64,000 bases of DNA from JAYPCI01 sp038124645 (GCA_038124645.1 JAYPCI010000001.1:62001-126000), one strand, 5' to 3'; positions 17,656 to 26,967 are shown, counted from the stretch's first letter. The notes: generated by a model not told the origin, from the letters alone. Numbers and translations: made by a program.

Positions 17656-18344
17656 TGAAGATTTTAATTACAAGAAGTAAAGAAAGCTCACAACAGCTCA
17701 ACAAATCCTTAATTCAAATGGGTCATGAAGTAATTAACTTACCAACTTTAAATATCACTAGTGTTGATATGCAACCACTTGATCTAACACAATGTGATGG
17801 CTTAATCTTTACGAGCAAAAATGCGGTTAATAATTTCAAATACGAAGGTAAAATCAAGCACATTGATTGTTTTTGTGTTGGTGCCGCTACCGAAAAATTT
17901 TTAAGATTAAGAGGTTTTCAAAACACTTTTAGTGCTGATGGTGATGCCGCTACTTTAAAAAATTTAATTTTGAATCAAGCCAATCTTCCTTATAAAAATT
18001 TAGTTTATTTGTGCGGTGACGTTGTTAGTGTTGACCTTGAAAAGGAATTAATAAAAGAAAATATTAAAATTACTAAAATCGTAAATTATAAATCAGAAAA
18101 AATTCAAAAGATTGAGCCCGAAACATTAGAAAAATTAAAAACTAAAGCACCTGATGTTATTTTTGTCTATTCCTTAAGAAGTGCAGAAAGTTTTTTAGAT
18201 ATGGTAAAAAAATATTCATTAGATCAATTAATGACAGAATCAGAAGTAAAGTGTATAAGTAAAAGAATTTTTGATTTTTTTTCTGTAAATAATTGGAAAA
18301 AAATTAATTTAGTTACACCAGGCATGGAAACTTTGAAACTGTAG
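17655..18344 (+). CDS. hemD: Uroporphyrinogen-III synthase
   Basis: The 229-residue protein begins MKILITRSKESSQQL and contains the GLIFTSKNAVNNF segment that marks HemD. HemD closes and inverts ring D of hydroxymethylbilane to give uroporphyrinogen III. Sequence conservation is low across this family, and position just after hemC with a 1-nt overlap is a strong part of the argument. The C-terminal half contains VIFVYSLRSAESFL, also typical. Confidence 0.92.
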   Translation: MKILITRSKESSQQLNKSLIQMGHEVINLPTLNITSVDMQPLDLTQCDGLIFTSKNAVNNFKYEGKIKHIDCFCVGAATEKFLRLRGFQNTFSADGDAATLKNLILNQANLPYKNLVYLCGDVVSVDLEKELIKENIKITKIVNYKSEKIQKIEPETLEKLKTKAPDVIFVYSLRSAESFLDMVKKYSLDQLMTESEVKCISKRIFDFFSVNNWKKINLVTPGMETLKL

Positions 18345-18352
18345 ATAGAAAT

Positions 18353-19444
18353 ATGGACGTATTAATTGAGTTTAAAAATCTTTTTTTAGATGTTTGGCAG
18401 AACGGTTTATATGGCGTTAACATATCAAACGTTATTATTGCTATTATTATTTTTTTTGCTTTTCTAATTCTAAGAGGAGTTTTTTCAAAATTGGTTCTTG
18501 ATCGATTAAAAAAATATGTCCAACGAACTACTAACCAGTTTGACAATTCGTTGGTCAAAGCGCTTGAAGGTCCGGCAAATTTTTTTCCAATAGTCTTAGG
18601 TTTTTTTGTAGCCTCGTCCTATATTAATTTTACCGATGTTAATTTTGTATTAGTTGATGAACTAAATAGATCGTTGGTGACAATTTTAATTTTTTGGGTT
18701 TTACATCAAATCCTTGAGCCTTTGTCTATTATGATAAAAATAGCAGGCGATCTTTTAACAAAAGACCTAGTAAATTGGATTATCAAATTACTAAAAGCAT
18801 TTATTTTTATTTTAGGTATAGCGGCCGTATTAGAAATTTGGGGAGTTAAAATTGGACCGATAATCGCGGGATTGGGACTATTTGGTGTTGCAGTTGCTCT
18901 TGGCGCACAAGATCTTTTTAAAAATTTAATTTCAGGAATTTTAGTGTTAGTTGAAAAACGATTTCAAGTAGGCGATTGGATCTTTGTTGATGGAGTTGTT
19001 GAAGGTACTGTTGAAAAAATTGGTTTTAGATCAACAGCGGTTAGAAAATTTGATAAATCGCTGGCTATCATTCCAAATTTTCAATTTGCTGAAAAAGCTG
19101 TAGTAAATAATAATTTAATTACACACCGTAGAATAGATTGGATTATAGGACTAGAATACCGAACGACTAGTGAACAATTAAAAAAGATTAAGCTCGAAAT
19201 AGAGAATTATATAAAGAAAAATCAGAGTTTCATCGTTAATGAAGAAATGTTTTTGTCAGTCAAAGTAGATAAATTTGCAGCCAGCTCAATAGATATTAAA
19301 TTAATTTGTTACACTAAGACGAATGATTATATTGAATGGTGTAAAGTAAAAGATGAATTAGCATTTGAGATAAAGGCAATTGTTGAGAATAATAAGGCGG
19401 CATTTGCATTTCCAAGTCAGTCGATTTATGTTGAGAAAAAATAA
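18353..19444 (+). CDS. MscS family mechanosensitive ion channel
   Basis: The 363-residue protein has four to five membrane helices. The Gly/Ala-rich pore helix is around residues 170-190 (IIAGLGLFGVAVALGAQDL), followed by NLISGILVLVEKRFQVGDWI of the beta domain. The C-terminal cytoplasmic part is alpha/beta, as in MscS. Such channels release solutes on osmotic downshock; some carry specific ions. It lies 8 nt after hemD and abuts the yggT gene by 1 nt. Confidence 0.93.
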   Translation: MDVLIEFKNLFLDVWQNGLYGVNISNVIIAIIIFFAFLILRGVFSKLVLDRLKKYVQRTTNQFDNSLVKALEGPANFFPIVLGFFVASSYINFTDVNFVLVDELNRSLVTILIFWVLHQILEPLSIMIKIAGDLLTKDLVNWIIKLLKAFIFILGIAAVLEIWGVKIGPIIAGLGLFGVAVALGAQDLFKNLISGILVLVEKRFQVGDWIFVDGVVEGTVEKIGFRSTAVRKFDKSLAIIPNFQFAEKAVVNNNLITHRRIDWIIGLEYRTTSEQLKKIKLEIENYIKKNQSFIVNEEMFLSVKVDKFAASSIDIKLICYTKTNDYIEWCKVKDELAFEIKAIVENNKAAFAFPSQSIYVEKK

Positions 19445-19734
19445 TGAAATCAATTTTAATTTTATTTGATAATATAATCACTTTATATATCTGGGTTTTA
19501 ATAATCAATGCCATACTCAGCTGGCTAATTGCCTTTAATGTTTTAAATACTAGTAACCGATTTGTTTATTCACTGCTTGATATAACCTATAGATTGACTG
19601 CACCACCACTCAATTTTATAAGAAAATATATTCCCCTAATAGGCATGATCGATATTTCTCCAGTGGTTTTAATTTTGTTATTAATGTTTGTAAGAAATTT
19701 AGTTTTTGAATTTTTTGCACCAGGATTATTTTAA
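19444..19734 (+). CDS. YggT family membrane protein
   Basis: The 96-residue protein has two hydrophobic segments around residues 10-30 and 68-90, joined by the family signature region LTAPPLNFIRKYIPLIGMIDISP. YggT proteins are small inner-membrane proteins of unclear role, linked to osmotic stress and division in other bacteria. Overlaps of 1 nt with both mscS and folD indicate tight co-translation. Confidence 0.9.
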   Translation: MKSILILFDNIITLYIWVLIINAILSWLIAFNVLNTSNRFVYSLLDITYRLTAPPLNFIRKYIPLIGMIDISPVVLILLLMFVRNLVFEFFAPGLF

Positions 19735-20582
19735 TGGCTATTATTGATGGTAAATTACTTGCACAAAATATTAAAGATTCACTTAAGCAAGAATTAGAAG
19801 TTATAAAAAAAAAAACTAACAAATCTCCAAAACTTACGGTCATTTTAGTTGGTGATTTTGCACCAAGTAAAATTTACGTAAAAAATAAAGAAAAAAGTGC
19901 TACTGAAATTGGTATTCAGTCAGAGGTTATAAGACTTCCTCAGGAAGTAAGCGAACAGGAATTATTAAAGAAAATTGAAACTCTTAATACCGATCAAAGT
20001 GTAAATGGCATTCTTGTGCAGTTACCTCTACCTAAACAAATTAACAAAGAAAAAATTATTAATGCTATTAATATTGGTAAAGACGTTGATGGTTTTCACC
20101 CTTACAATGTTGGTTGCCTTTCTTCAAACACTGGTGGCGTTGTACCATGCACGCCTCTTGGCTGCCTTTACCTTATACAATCTGTTGAAAAAAACTTACG
20201 TGGCTTGAATGCTGTTATAATAGGTAGATCTAATCTTAATGGTAAACCAATGGCTAACTTACTGTTAAAAGAAGATTGCACGGTAACAATTGTACACAGC
20301 AAAACCAAAAACATAAAAGAAATTTGTCAAGGCGCTGATATTTTAGTCGCCGCAGTCGGCGTACCCAATTTAGTAAAAAAAGATTGGGTGAATAAAAATA
20401 TGATTATTATTGATGTTGGCATCAACAAGGTTAATGATAAAATCGTTGGTGATGTCGCTTTTGATGAAGTTAAAGACAAAGTCAAAGCGATTACACCTGT
20501 TCCAGGTGGCGTAGGACCTATGACCATAGCATGTTTATTAAAAAATACTGTAGAAAGTTTTAAACGTCATTTGAACGATTAA
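19734..20582 (+). CDS. folD: Methylene-THF dehydrogenase / methenyl-THF cyclohydrolase
   Basis: The 282-residue bifunctional enzyme interconverts 5,10-methylene- and 10-formyl-tetrahydrofolate with NADP. Visible motifs: ILVQLPLPKQINKEKII, KDVDGFHPYNVG, PCTPLGCLYLI, the nucleotide-binding IGRSNLNGKPMANLL, and PVPGGVGPMTIACLL at the C-terminus. Length is standard. The 3' end overlaps convergent psiE-like gene by 23 nt. It supplies formyl-THF for purH and initiator tRNA. Confidence 0.97.
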   Translation: MAIIDGKLLAQNIKDSLKQELEVIKKKTNKSPKLTVILVGDFAPSKIYVKNKEKSATEIGIQSEVIRLPQEVSEQELLKKIETLNTDQSVNGILVQLPLPKQINKEKIINAINIGKDVDGFHPYNVGCLSSNTGGVVPCTPLGCLYLIQSVEKNLRGLNAVIIGRSNLNGKPMANLLLKEDCTVTIVHSKTKNIKEICQGADILVAAVGVPNLVKKDWVNKNMIIIDVGINKVNDKIVGDVAFDEVKDKVKAITPVPGGVGPMTIACLLKNTVESFKRHLND

Positions 20583-20943
20583 AATCAATCTTTAAATATT
20601 TACTATTTCTAAATCTGATAACTACAGCTGCTAAAGCGACTATTAAAATAGCTAAAGCAATATAAATTAAGTTTTCAGGACTATCGCTTTTATCTTGCAA
20701 AATAATATATCGCGCTAGTGCTGTGATCGCGATTACTAATGGATAGGTAATTCTAACAGAGCGACTTTCCCAATACGAACGAACTAAGCCAATTACCTCT
20801 ATGTAGATAAACATTAATAATAAATCTGCTAGAGCAATTGTCTTATTATCAATCATGTATTTAATTTCTAAGCCGAAAGCTATTAAAGTTGAGACTAAAA
20901 CAATAATAACCAAAACTAACTGTATATTCCGAATCGCCTGCAT
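20560..20943 (-). CDS. PsiE-like (phosphate-starvation-inducible) membrane protein
   Basis: The 127-residue protein has four membrane segments. The middle carries IYIEVIGLVRSYWESRSVRITYPLVIAITALARYI, written here in part, which is the conserved PsiE core with Glu and Arg residues inside the membrane. The function of PsiE is unknown. It faces folD, with 23 nt overlap of the coding ends, and follows argG at 34 nt on the minus strand. Confidence 0.85.
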   Translation of the reverse strand: MQAIRNIQLVLVIIVLVSTLIAFGLEIKYMIDNKTIALADLLLMFIYIEVIGLVRSYWESRSVRITYPLVIAITALARYIILQDKSDSPENLIYIALAILIVALAAVVIRFRNSKYLKIDFNRSNDV

Positions 20944-20977
20944 AACTTAATTTAACATTTTAAATTATTAATAAAAG

Positions 20978-22156
20978 TTATTTCCTAAGCTGTTTTTTGT
21001 GATGATTAATAAAACTTTCAACGTTTTTTTTATTAAAAGTTTTATTTTCCTCAAAAGAAACTTTTTTTAAAGAATAAGCTGTGCTTTGTGTTATTCTTGA
21101 AACAACGCTTACATTGCCTTTGTAAATTTTTAATCTGACTTGTCCCTTCACTTTATATCTATCTCTATCAATAATTTTTTGCAGTTTCATTCTTTGTTTT
21201 GAAAACCAATAACCATTATAGATTAATTCAGCATATTGAGGCATGATTTGATCTTTATCATGCATTACTTTTTTACTAAGTGTTACTGACTCAATACATC
21301 TGTGTGCAAACATCAATAGAGTACCACCAGGGGTTTCGTAAACACCTCTAGATTTTATTCCAATAAATCTATTTTCAACCAGGTCAACTCTACCGACACC
21401 ATTTTTGCCAGCAATTATATTTAGTTTTAGCAGGATTTTTGCTGGGGAAAGTTTTTTTCCATTAATTGATATCGCATCACCATTTTTAAATCCTAGTGTG
21501 ACATAACTTGGGCTGTTGGGAGCTTTTTCAGGAGCAGTTGTTCTTTGAAAAATATATTCAGGTGCTGGGTTTTTAGGATCTTCAAGTGCTTTGCCTTCCG
21601 TAGAGGTGTGAAAAAGATTGTCATCAACTGAAAAGGGAGGTGCACCTTTTTTGTCTTTAGGTATTAATATGTTATTTTTTTTTGCATATTTAATAAGATC
21701 ACTTCTTGAATTTAATTTCCAGATTCTCCAAGGGGCAATAATTTTGATCTTTGGTCCAAAATAATGGTAGCCTAACTCGAACCTTACTTGATCATTCCCT
21801 TTACCCGTCGCGCCGTGCGATACAGCAAAAGCACTATATTTTTTGGCTATAGCGATTTGTCTTTTAGCTATTAACGGTCTGGCAATCGACGTTCCAAGCA
21901 AATACACACCCTCATACAAGGCGTGACCTCTGATCATAGGGAACACATAATCTTTAACAAAAGTTTCCTTTAAGTCTTCAATAATAATTTTTTTTACACC
22001 GAGTCTTTTTGCATTGGCATAGATTTTTTTTCTATCAACGAATTGACCAATGTCAGCAGTATAAGCTATTACTTCTGCATTATAATTGTCTTGTAACCAT
22101 TTCAAAATGATTGAAGTATCTAGCCCGCCTGAATAAGCTAAAACAATTTTTTTCAT
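20978..22156 (-). CDS. argG: Argininosuccinate synthase
   Basis: The 392-residue enzyme joins citrulline and aspartate in arginine synthesis. The ATP pyrophosphatase P-loop is AYSGGLDTS (residues 6-14). SHGATGKGNDQVRFE and IGIKSRGVYETPGGTLL are further ArgG signatures. Length is slightly under the usual 400. It lies 10 nt after the ialB-like gene on the minus strand; argH is not in the window. Confidence 0.97.
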   Translation of the reverse strand: MKKIVLAYSGGLDTSIILKWLQDNYNAEVIAYTADIGQFVDRKKIYANAKRLGVKKIIIEDLKETFVKDYVFPMIRGHALYEGVYLLGTSIARPLIAKRQIAIAKKYSAFAVSHGATGKGNDQVRFELGYHYFGPKIKIIAPWRIWKLNSRSDLIKYAKKNNILIPKDKKGAPPFSVDDNLFHTSTEGKALEDPKNPAPEYIFQRTTAPEKAPNSPSYVTLGFKNGDAISINGKKLSPAKILLKLNIIAGKNGVGRVDLVENRFIGIKSRGVYETPGGTLLMFAHRCIESVTLSKKVMHDKDQIMPQYAELIYNGYWFSKQRMKLQKIIDRDRYKVKGQVRLKIYKGNVSVVSRITQSTAYSLKKVSFEENKTFNKKNVESFINHHKKQLRK

Positions 22157-22166
22157 AAATTTATAG

Positions 22167-22676
22167 TTAACCGCAAACTTTTCTGGCTGTATTATATGCT
22201 TTTGTGAAACCCATCATAGAATAATGATCAGTTGTTTGGGTTCCATTAGTTGCATTAGCAATGATCATAATATCTGTAGCTTTCTTCATTAAAGAGATAA
22301 ATCTTTCCTCTTCTTTGTTATCCAAAAGCCAAGCGAAATTATTTTTTGAAAAAAATTCATATTTATTTTTTCCTGATTGTGCGACCACAGTATTTTCTTT
22401 ATAAGGATGACCGCTCGTGACACTAACCTCATTTTTAATATTTTCCGAAGGTCTAAAAGTTACAAACAGTCTTGAGTCGGTTGATCTTTTCAGAGATGGT
22501 GGAGTTTTCTTTTTAGGGCTAGTCTGTGCAAAGCAGACTTTTCCTGCATCAGTTTCTACAGTAAAACTTTCCCAATCATTATATTTGCCAGAGGATTTTG
22601 GTTCGTTTGCAAAAACCACATTACTGAATGCAAATACGCTAAGAATAATTAATAAATATATTTTTTTAAACTGCAT
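22167..22676 (-). CDS. Invasion-associated locus B (IalB) family periplasmic protein
   Basis: The 169-residue product has a signal peptide (about residues 1-23, ending VVFA-NE) and an IalB domain. Diagnostic segments are DWESFTVETDAGKVCFAQTSP, partly FVTFRPSENIKNEVSV, NNFAWLLDNKEEE and the C-terminal DHYSMMGFTKAYNTARKVC. One Cys near residue 47 and one at the penultimate position could pair. Despite the name, free-living alphaproteobacteria carry such proteins and their role is unknown. Confidence 0.85.
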   Translation of the reverse strand: MQFKKIYLLIILSVFAFSNVVFANEPKSSGKYNDWESFTVETDAGKVCFAQTSPKKKTPPSLKRSTDSRLFVTFRPSENIKNEVSVTSGHPYKENTVVAQSGKNKYEFFSKNNFAWLLDNKEEERFISLMKKATDIMIIANATNGTQTTDHYSMMGFTKAYNTARKVCG

Positions 22677-22720
22677 AGTTGTAGTCGTAATATACTTTAT
22701 ATTAATCTAATTCAATTATT

Positions 22721-23761
22721 TTATGGTGCTGGATTTGAAATTTTTTTATGTATTGAATTGATTTTTTCTAGGACTGTGTTTTCAAGATTTACATTGATGC
22801 TTTCAATATCCTCTTTTAACTGTGTCATATTTGTAGCACCAATTATATTGCTGGTGACAAAAGGTCTTGAGTTGATAAAAGCTAATGATAATTGAGTAAG
22901 CGTTATGCCTGCTTCTTGTGCAATTTTAAAATACTCCTCAATTGCTTCCTGTGATTTTGCTCCAGTATATCTTTGATAGCTCGGTCCGAATAACGCCATT
23001 CTAGAATTTTTTGGTATAACTCCATTTCTATATTTTCCAGACAAATATCCAAACGCTAACGGGGAGTATGCAAGCAAACCAGCCTGTTCTCTAGCTGATA
23101 TTTCAGCTAAACCAATTTCATATGATCGATTGAGTAAATTATATGGATTTTGGACAGATACCACTCTTGGTAAGTTTTTCAGCTTAGAAATTTCTAAGTA
23201 TTTCGATAAACCATAAGCAGTTTCATTAGAGATACCTATGTATTTTATTTTTCCAGTTTTAATGCAGTCTTGTAAGTGATTTAAAATATCTTCGAATTGA
23301 TTCCAATTATTTTCTGGTTCTTTATGGTCATAATCTAGTTTGCCAAAATAATTAGTATTTCTCTCTGGCCAATGTAGTTGATAAAGGTCGATACAGTCAG
23401 TTTGTAATCTTTTAAGACTGTCTTCCAAAGCTTTATTTATACTACTCTTTGAATATTGTAATCCGCCACCTCTAATCCAATCAAGTCCAGGTCCAGCAAT
23501 TTTTGAGGCTAAAATAACTTTGCCTCTTTTTTTTGTTTTTTTAAACCAATTACCAATTATTTTTTCAGTAGAGCCATAAGTATTTTTCTTGGGTGGTACC
23601 GAATATAATTCTGCAGTATCAAAAAAATTAACACCTTGATCCAAAGCGTAATCCATTTGTTCGAACGCTTCAGTTTCATTATTTTGATCTCCCCAAGTCA
23701 TCGTGCCTAGGCAAATTAAACTTACTTTTAAGTCAGTTTTTCCTAAATTTTTAAATTTCAT
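22721..23761 (-). CDS. Aldo/keto reductase (Tas-like)
   Basis: The 346-residue TIM-barrel oxidoreductase begins MKFKNLGKTDLKVSLICLGTMTWG. The catalytic Asp and Tyr lie in FFDTAELYSVP, the Lys in VILASKIAG, and the His in YQLHWPER. The NYFG and late GATNMTQLKEDIESI segments match the E. coli Tas branch, which uses NADPH. The physiological substrate is unknown. It is divergent from the Bax-inhibitor-like gene across 52 bp and upstream of the ialB-like gene. Confidence 0.93.
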   Translation of the reverse strand: MKFKNLGKTDLKVSLICLGTMTWGDQNNETEAFEQMDYALDQGVNFFDTAELYSVPPKKNTYGSTEKIIGNWFKKTKKRGKVILASKIAGPGLDWIRGGGLQYSKSSINKALEDSLKRLQTDCIDLYQLHWPERNTNYFGKLDYDHKEPENNWNQFEDILNHLQDCIKTGKIKYIGISNETAYGLSKYLEISKLKNLPRVVSVQNPYNLLNRSYEIGLAEISAREQAGLLAYSPLAFGYLSGKYRNGVIPKNSRMALFGPSYQRYTGAKSQEAIEEYFKIAQEAGITLTQLSLAFINSRPFVTSNIIGATNMTQLKEDIESINVNLENTVLEKINSIHKKISNPAP

Positions 23762-23813
23762 GCTATTTTTAATTCGATATTGAATTTTTTTTTTAAATCA
23801 CTATATTTTAATT

Positions 23814-24575
23814 ATGGAATTTAACAAACAAAACATTCAAGCACAATCAACCACTCAAGAACACGTAATTGATCAAGGTTTAAGGGCTTACATGCTTAAG
23901 GTTTATAATTATATGGCATCAGGGCTATTTATAACTGGAATAGTCTCTCTCTTACTTTTTAAATTTTCAGGCGGATACAACATTCAAATAAGCCCAACAG
24001 GTATTACCGGTACCACGGCACTTGGTAATTTAATTTTTAACTCAGGTTTTATGTGGGTAGTAGCATTATCTCCTTTAGCTATAGTTTTTTATATGAGCTT
24101 TAAAGTGGCCTCGATTAGTGCATCAAAAGCGCAAAGTTTGTTTTGGATTTTTGCAGCATTAATGGGTGCATCTTTAGCATCAATTTTTGTAATTTATGAA
24201 GGCGGAAGTATCGCAAGAGTATTTTTTATTACAGCAGGAACTTTTGGCGCCATGAGCATTTATGGTTACACAACTAAAAGAGATTTAACTAAATTTGGTT
24301 CTTTTTTATTTATGGGCCTAATCGGAATCATTATAGCCTCGTTGGTTAATATATTTTTAAAATCTCCTGCAATGTACTTTGTCATTTCAATAATTGGTGT
24401 TCTTATATTTGTGGGTCTGACAGCTTATGACACTCAAAAAATTAAAAACATGTACTATGTTTCAGACAGTGGCGAGATCGCAGGCAAGAAAGCGATTATG
24501 GGTGCACTAACGCTCTATTTAGATTTTATCAATCTTTTTATTATGCTTTTAAGACTTTTTGGTCAAAGAAGATAA
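23814..24575 (+). CDS. Bax inhibitor-1/YccA family membrane protein
   Basis: The 253-residue protein has seven hydrophobic helices after a polar N-terminal 25 residues. Family marks are VYNYMASGLFITGIVSL, FGAMSIYGYTTKRDL, FVGLTAYDTQKIKNMY and the C-terminal ALTLYLDFINLFIMLLRLFG with its membrane acidic residue. Bacterial relatives conduct calcium or protons and interact with FtsH. It is a single-gene unit ending flush against the convergent DUF2794 gene. Confidence 0.95.
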   Translation: MEFNKQNIQAQSTTQEHVIDQGLRAYMLKVYNYMASGLFITGIVSLLLFKFSGGYNIQISPTGITGTTALGNLIFNSGFMWVVALSPLAIVFYMSFKVASISASKAQSLFWIFAALMGASLASIFVIYEGGSIARVFFITAGTFGAMSIYGYTTKRDLTKFGSFLFMGLIGIIIASLVNIFLKSPAMYFVISIIGVLIFVGLTAYDTQKIKNMYYVSDSGEIAGKKAIMGALTLYLDFINLFIMLLRLFGQRR

Positions 24576-24917
24576 TTACTTAACTACTCTTATATTATTC
24601 CAAATTTTTCTAGTTAATAGCTTCGTTAAGTTATTGGATGTATCAATAGTATTACCATCCTTATCACTCAAAATATAGGAACTTGAAAATATATTTTTGT
24701 GAATTTTTTTTGTGATTCTATAAAAAGGTTTTTCTGAAGATCGTAAATAAATATTGAACGAGACTTTGGTTGGTTCGATTGTAAAGCTGTAATCCTTCCA
24801 ACTACCATTGGAAACCATCTTGGCATATATATTTAATATTGTTTGTAATTCGTGCTTTAAAAAGAAATTTGTTTTTTCTGTTCTTTTATTATTGATAACT
24901 AGATTAAGTGTTCCCAT
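24576..24917 (-). CDS. DUF2794 domain protein
   Basis: The 113-residue cytosolic protein matches DUF2794: LKHELQTILNIYAKMVSNG followed by WKDYSF, then a beta-rich half with EKPFYRITK. The family is restricted to alphaproteobacteria and has no known function. It overlaps the 3' end of ispZ by 14 nt, so the two are translated together. Its stop abuts that of the Bax-inhibitor-like gene. Confidence 0.85.
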   Translation of the reverse strand: MGTLNLVINNKRTEKTNFFLKHELQTILNIYAKMVSNGSWKDYSFTIEPTKVSFNIYLRSSEKPFYRITKKIHKNIFSSSYILSDKDGNTIDTSNNLTKLLTRKIWNNIRVVK

Positions 24918-25464
24918 TATTTTCTAATTTATTATTCTTAATTAATGGTATCTGTAAAGCGGTAAAAATTATTGTCAGAGGCAGAATGCCCCAAACTTTG
25001 AAAGTAACCCAAAAGCTTTCACTCTGAGTTCTCCAAACGATTTCATTTAAAACAGCTAAGAACAAGAAGAATAAACTCCATCTCAGATTAAGTTTATCCC
25101 AAGTTTGATTTTCTAAAATCAAAGCAGAATTCAGCAAAAGTTTTATTAAGTTTTTTTTGAAAAAAATATTACTGACAATTAAAATAATTGCAAAAAGCAA
25201 ATTAACGATTGTAGGTTTCATATAAATAAAAATTGGATTATCAAAATAGAGCGTTAATCCACCAAACAAGCAGACAATGATCGCACCAATTAATGGAACA
25301 TAAGCAATTTTTTTTTCAACTAGATATGCAACAATTAATGCTATTATTGTTGTTCCAATCAAAGGTGGCAGAGCGTAATTAAGACTGTTGGTTTTTTTAT
25401 AAATAATAAAAAAAACTAATAGGGGCGTGAAATCAGTTAAAAATTTGATTAATGATTTATTCAC
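24904..25464 (-). CDS. ispZ: Inner-membrane septation protein YciB/IspZ
   Basis: The 186-residue protein has five to six membrane helices. It opens KFLTDFTPLLVFFIIYK, the classic YciB start, and ends with LNEIVWRTQSESFWVTFKVWG and ILPLTIIFTALQIPLI. YciB/IspZ affects septation and envelope integrity; the mechanism is not known. In many alphaproteobacteria it lies behind ftsY, but here ftsY is 19 kb away. The divergent 77-bp region leads to hspQ. Confidence 0.93.
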   Translation of the reverse strand: MNKSLIKFLTDFTPLLVFFIIYKKTNSLNYALPPLIGTTIIALIVAYLVEKKIAYVPLIGAIIVCLFGGLTLYFDNPIFIYMKPTIVNLLFAIILIVSNIFFKKNLIKLLLNSALILENQTWDKLNLRWSLFFLFLAVLNEIVWRTQSESFWVTFKVWGILPLTIIFTALQIPLIKNNKLENNGNT

Positions 25465-25541
25465 AATTAAAAATTATCAAATTATTGAAAATAATGAAAT
25501 TAAATTATTGAAATTTAAATAAAAATAATTAACTATTTGTT

Positions 25542-25862
25542 ATGAAAGATAAAAAAGCCAAGTTTTCTATTGGCAATGTTGTTAAGCACAAACATTTCAA
25601 TTTCAGAGGTGTTATTTACGATGTGGATTTTGAATTTAATAATTCTGAAGACTGGTACCAGTCTATCCCTAAAGAAGTAAGACCCAGAAAAGACCAACCT
25701 TTCTATCACCTATTGGCAGAAACTGATGAAGTTACTTACGAGGCTTATGTTTCCGAACAAAACCTTGCCTCTGATCATTCTGGGGAGCCCATAAAGCATC
25801 CCTTAGTTAATGAAATTTTCTTAGGAAAAAAGGGATCTAGTTACATAAAACAATTCAATTAA
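25542..25862 (+). CDS. hspQ: Heat shock protein HspQ (YccV-like)
   Basis: The 106-residue protein matches HspQ: AKFSIGNVVKHKHFNFRGVIYDVD at the start (partly quoted), EDWYQSIPKEVRPRKDQPFYHLL, and YEAYVSEQNL near the end. HspQ binds hemimethylated DNA in E. coli and acts as a specificity factor for Lon. Length is standard. It is transcribed alone, ahead of a 171-bp gap that contains a long hairpin. Confidence 0.92.
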   Translation: MKDKKAKFSIGNVVKHKHFNFRGVIYDVDFEFNNSEDWYQSIPKEVRPRKDQPFYHLLAETDEVTYEAYVSEQNLASDHSGEPIKHPLVNEIFLGKKGSSYIKQFN

Positions 25863-25933
25863 TTTACTGCCCAAATTCAAACAAATTTAGCACAAACGAC
25901 AGTCATTAAAATAAGTTACTTTTTAATTAGTTA

Positions 25934-25986
25934 GCCTAGTTGGGAATACTCATACTTCTTACTCCCTCTAATTTTCTCAATTAGGC
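25934..25986 (+). other. Candidate structured RNA/terminator between hspQ and ccmC
   Basis: GCCTAGTTGGGAA (25934-25946) can pair over all 13 positions, two of them G-U, with TTCTCAATTAGGC (25974-25986). The 27-nt loop is pyrimidine-rich and includes ACTCCCTCT. A T-rich stretch begins 4 nt after the stem (TTTATTTTTT), so it may end hspQ transcripts. It may instead be a leader of the ccm operon, which starts 47 nt later. The rest of this 171-bp gap shows nothing else I can name. Confidence 0.45.
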
Positions 25987-26033
25987 AAACTTTATTTTTT
26001 CCAATTTTTCATTTACGTTACCAATTAACAAAT

Positions 26034-26738
26034 ATGAAAAACTTTTTCTCTTTAACCAACTTATATTTTTTAGCTGAGAGGTTTATAAGTTTTATCAATT
26101 CAATATTTTTTATCATCTTAATAATCGGATTATCTTTAGCTCTATTTTTTTCTCCTCCAGATTATCTTCAAGGAGATAGTGTAAGAATTTTGTACGTCCA
26201 TGTACCATCGGCTTGGCTATCATTAATGATTTTTTCTGTTATCGTTTTAGTTTCACTTTTAGTCTTTGTTTTCAAAATGAGAACACTATTTATTTTATCT
26301 AAATCTATAGCACCACTGGGATTGATGTTTACCTTATTAGCTATTTCAACTGGAGCCGTATGGGGAAGACCGACATGGGGAACCTGGTGGGCCTGGGATG
26401 CTCGATTGACTTCAATGGTTGTCCTAGCTATTTTTTATTTGTTATATATCTTTAATTATAAATACAATACTTCTAGCAACATGATGAAAATTGGTTCGCT
26501 GATTGCAATTGTGGGTTCTCTTAATTTACCAATAATTAAATATTCAGTTGATTGGTGGAATACTTTACACCAGCCTGCTAGCATTACTTTAACTAAGTCA
26601 ACCATTGCACCAGCGATGTTATTACCGCTTTTTGTGATGTTGCTGGTATTTTTGCTCTATAGTGCGTTAATTTTTCTAATGAAATATAAAATAGAAATCA
26701 TTAAAATAAAGAATAAAAATACAAAAAAAAATGACTAA
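26034..26738 (+). CDS. ccmC: Heme exporter protein CcmC
   Basis: The 234-residue protein has six membrane helices and the periplasmic WWD motif WGRPTWGTWWAWDARLTS (about residues 110-127), with flanking heme-ligand histidines in LYVHVPSAW and NTLHQPASIT. CcmC loads heme onto CcmE in cytochrome c maturation system I. It starts the run ccmC-D-E-F-G-H. Its 3' end overlaps ccmD by 8 nt. ccmA and ccmB are not in front of it. Confidence 0.96.
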   Translation: MKNFFSLTNLYFLAERFISFINSIFFIILIIGLSLALFFSPPDYLQGDSVRILYVHVPSAWLSLMIFSVIVLVSLLVFVFKMRTLFILSKSIAPLGLMFTLLAISTGAVWGRPTWGTWWAWDARLTSMVVLAIFYLLYIFNYKYNTSSNMMKIGSLIAIVGSLNLPIIKYSVDWWNTLHQPASITLTKSTIAPAMLLPLFVMLLVFLLYSALIFLMKYKIEIIKIKNKNTKKND

Positions 26739-26961
26739 TTTTTTAAATTTTGGAAGTTATGGATTTTTCGTTCTTTTAGCTTTTGGCTTAGTGTTGTTTG
26801 TATGTGCAGGCTATTATCTTAAAGTTTTAAAAGATTTGAAAGAAACCGAGCAAGCATATGCAAAGAATGTTGCGGCACTTTCATTAGAACAGAAACAAGC
26901 AATCGCAGAAAAGTCTAGAATTGCTGAAAAGATTTTATCTTCAAGCAGCAAAACTATATAG
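26731..26961 (+). CDS. ccmD: Heme exporter protein CcmD
   Basis: The 76-residue protein has one membrane helix (about residues 9-28, GFFVLLAFGLVLFVCAGYYL) followed by a charged helical tail, the usual CcmD build. CcmD helps release holo-CcmE from CcmABC. Position between ccmC and ccmE settles the call. It overlaps ccmC by 8 nt; ccmE follows after 6 nt. Confidence 0.88.
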   Translation: MTNFLNFGSYGFFVLLAFGLVLFVCAGYYLKVLKDLKETEQAYAKNVAALSLEQKQAIAEKSRIAEKILSSSSKTI

Positions 26962-26967
26962 ACTTAG

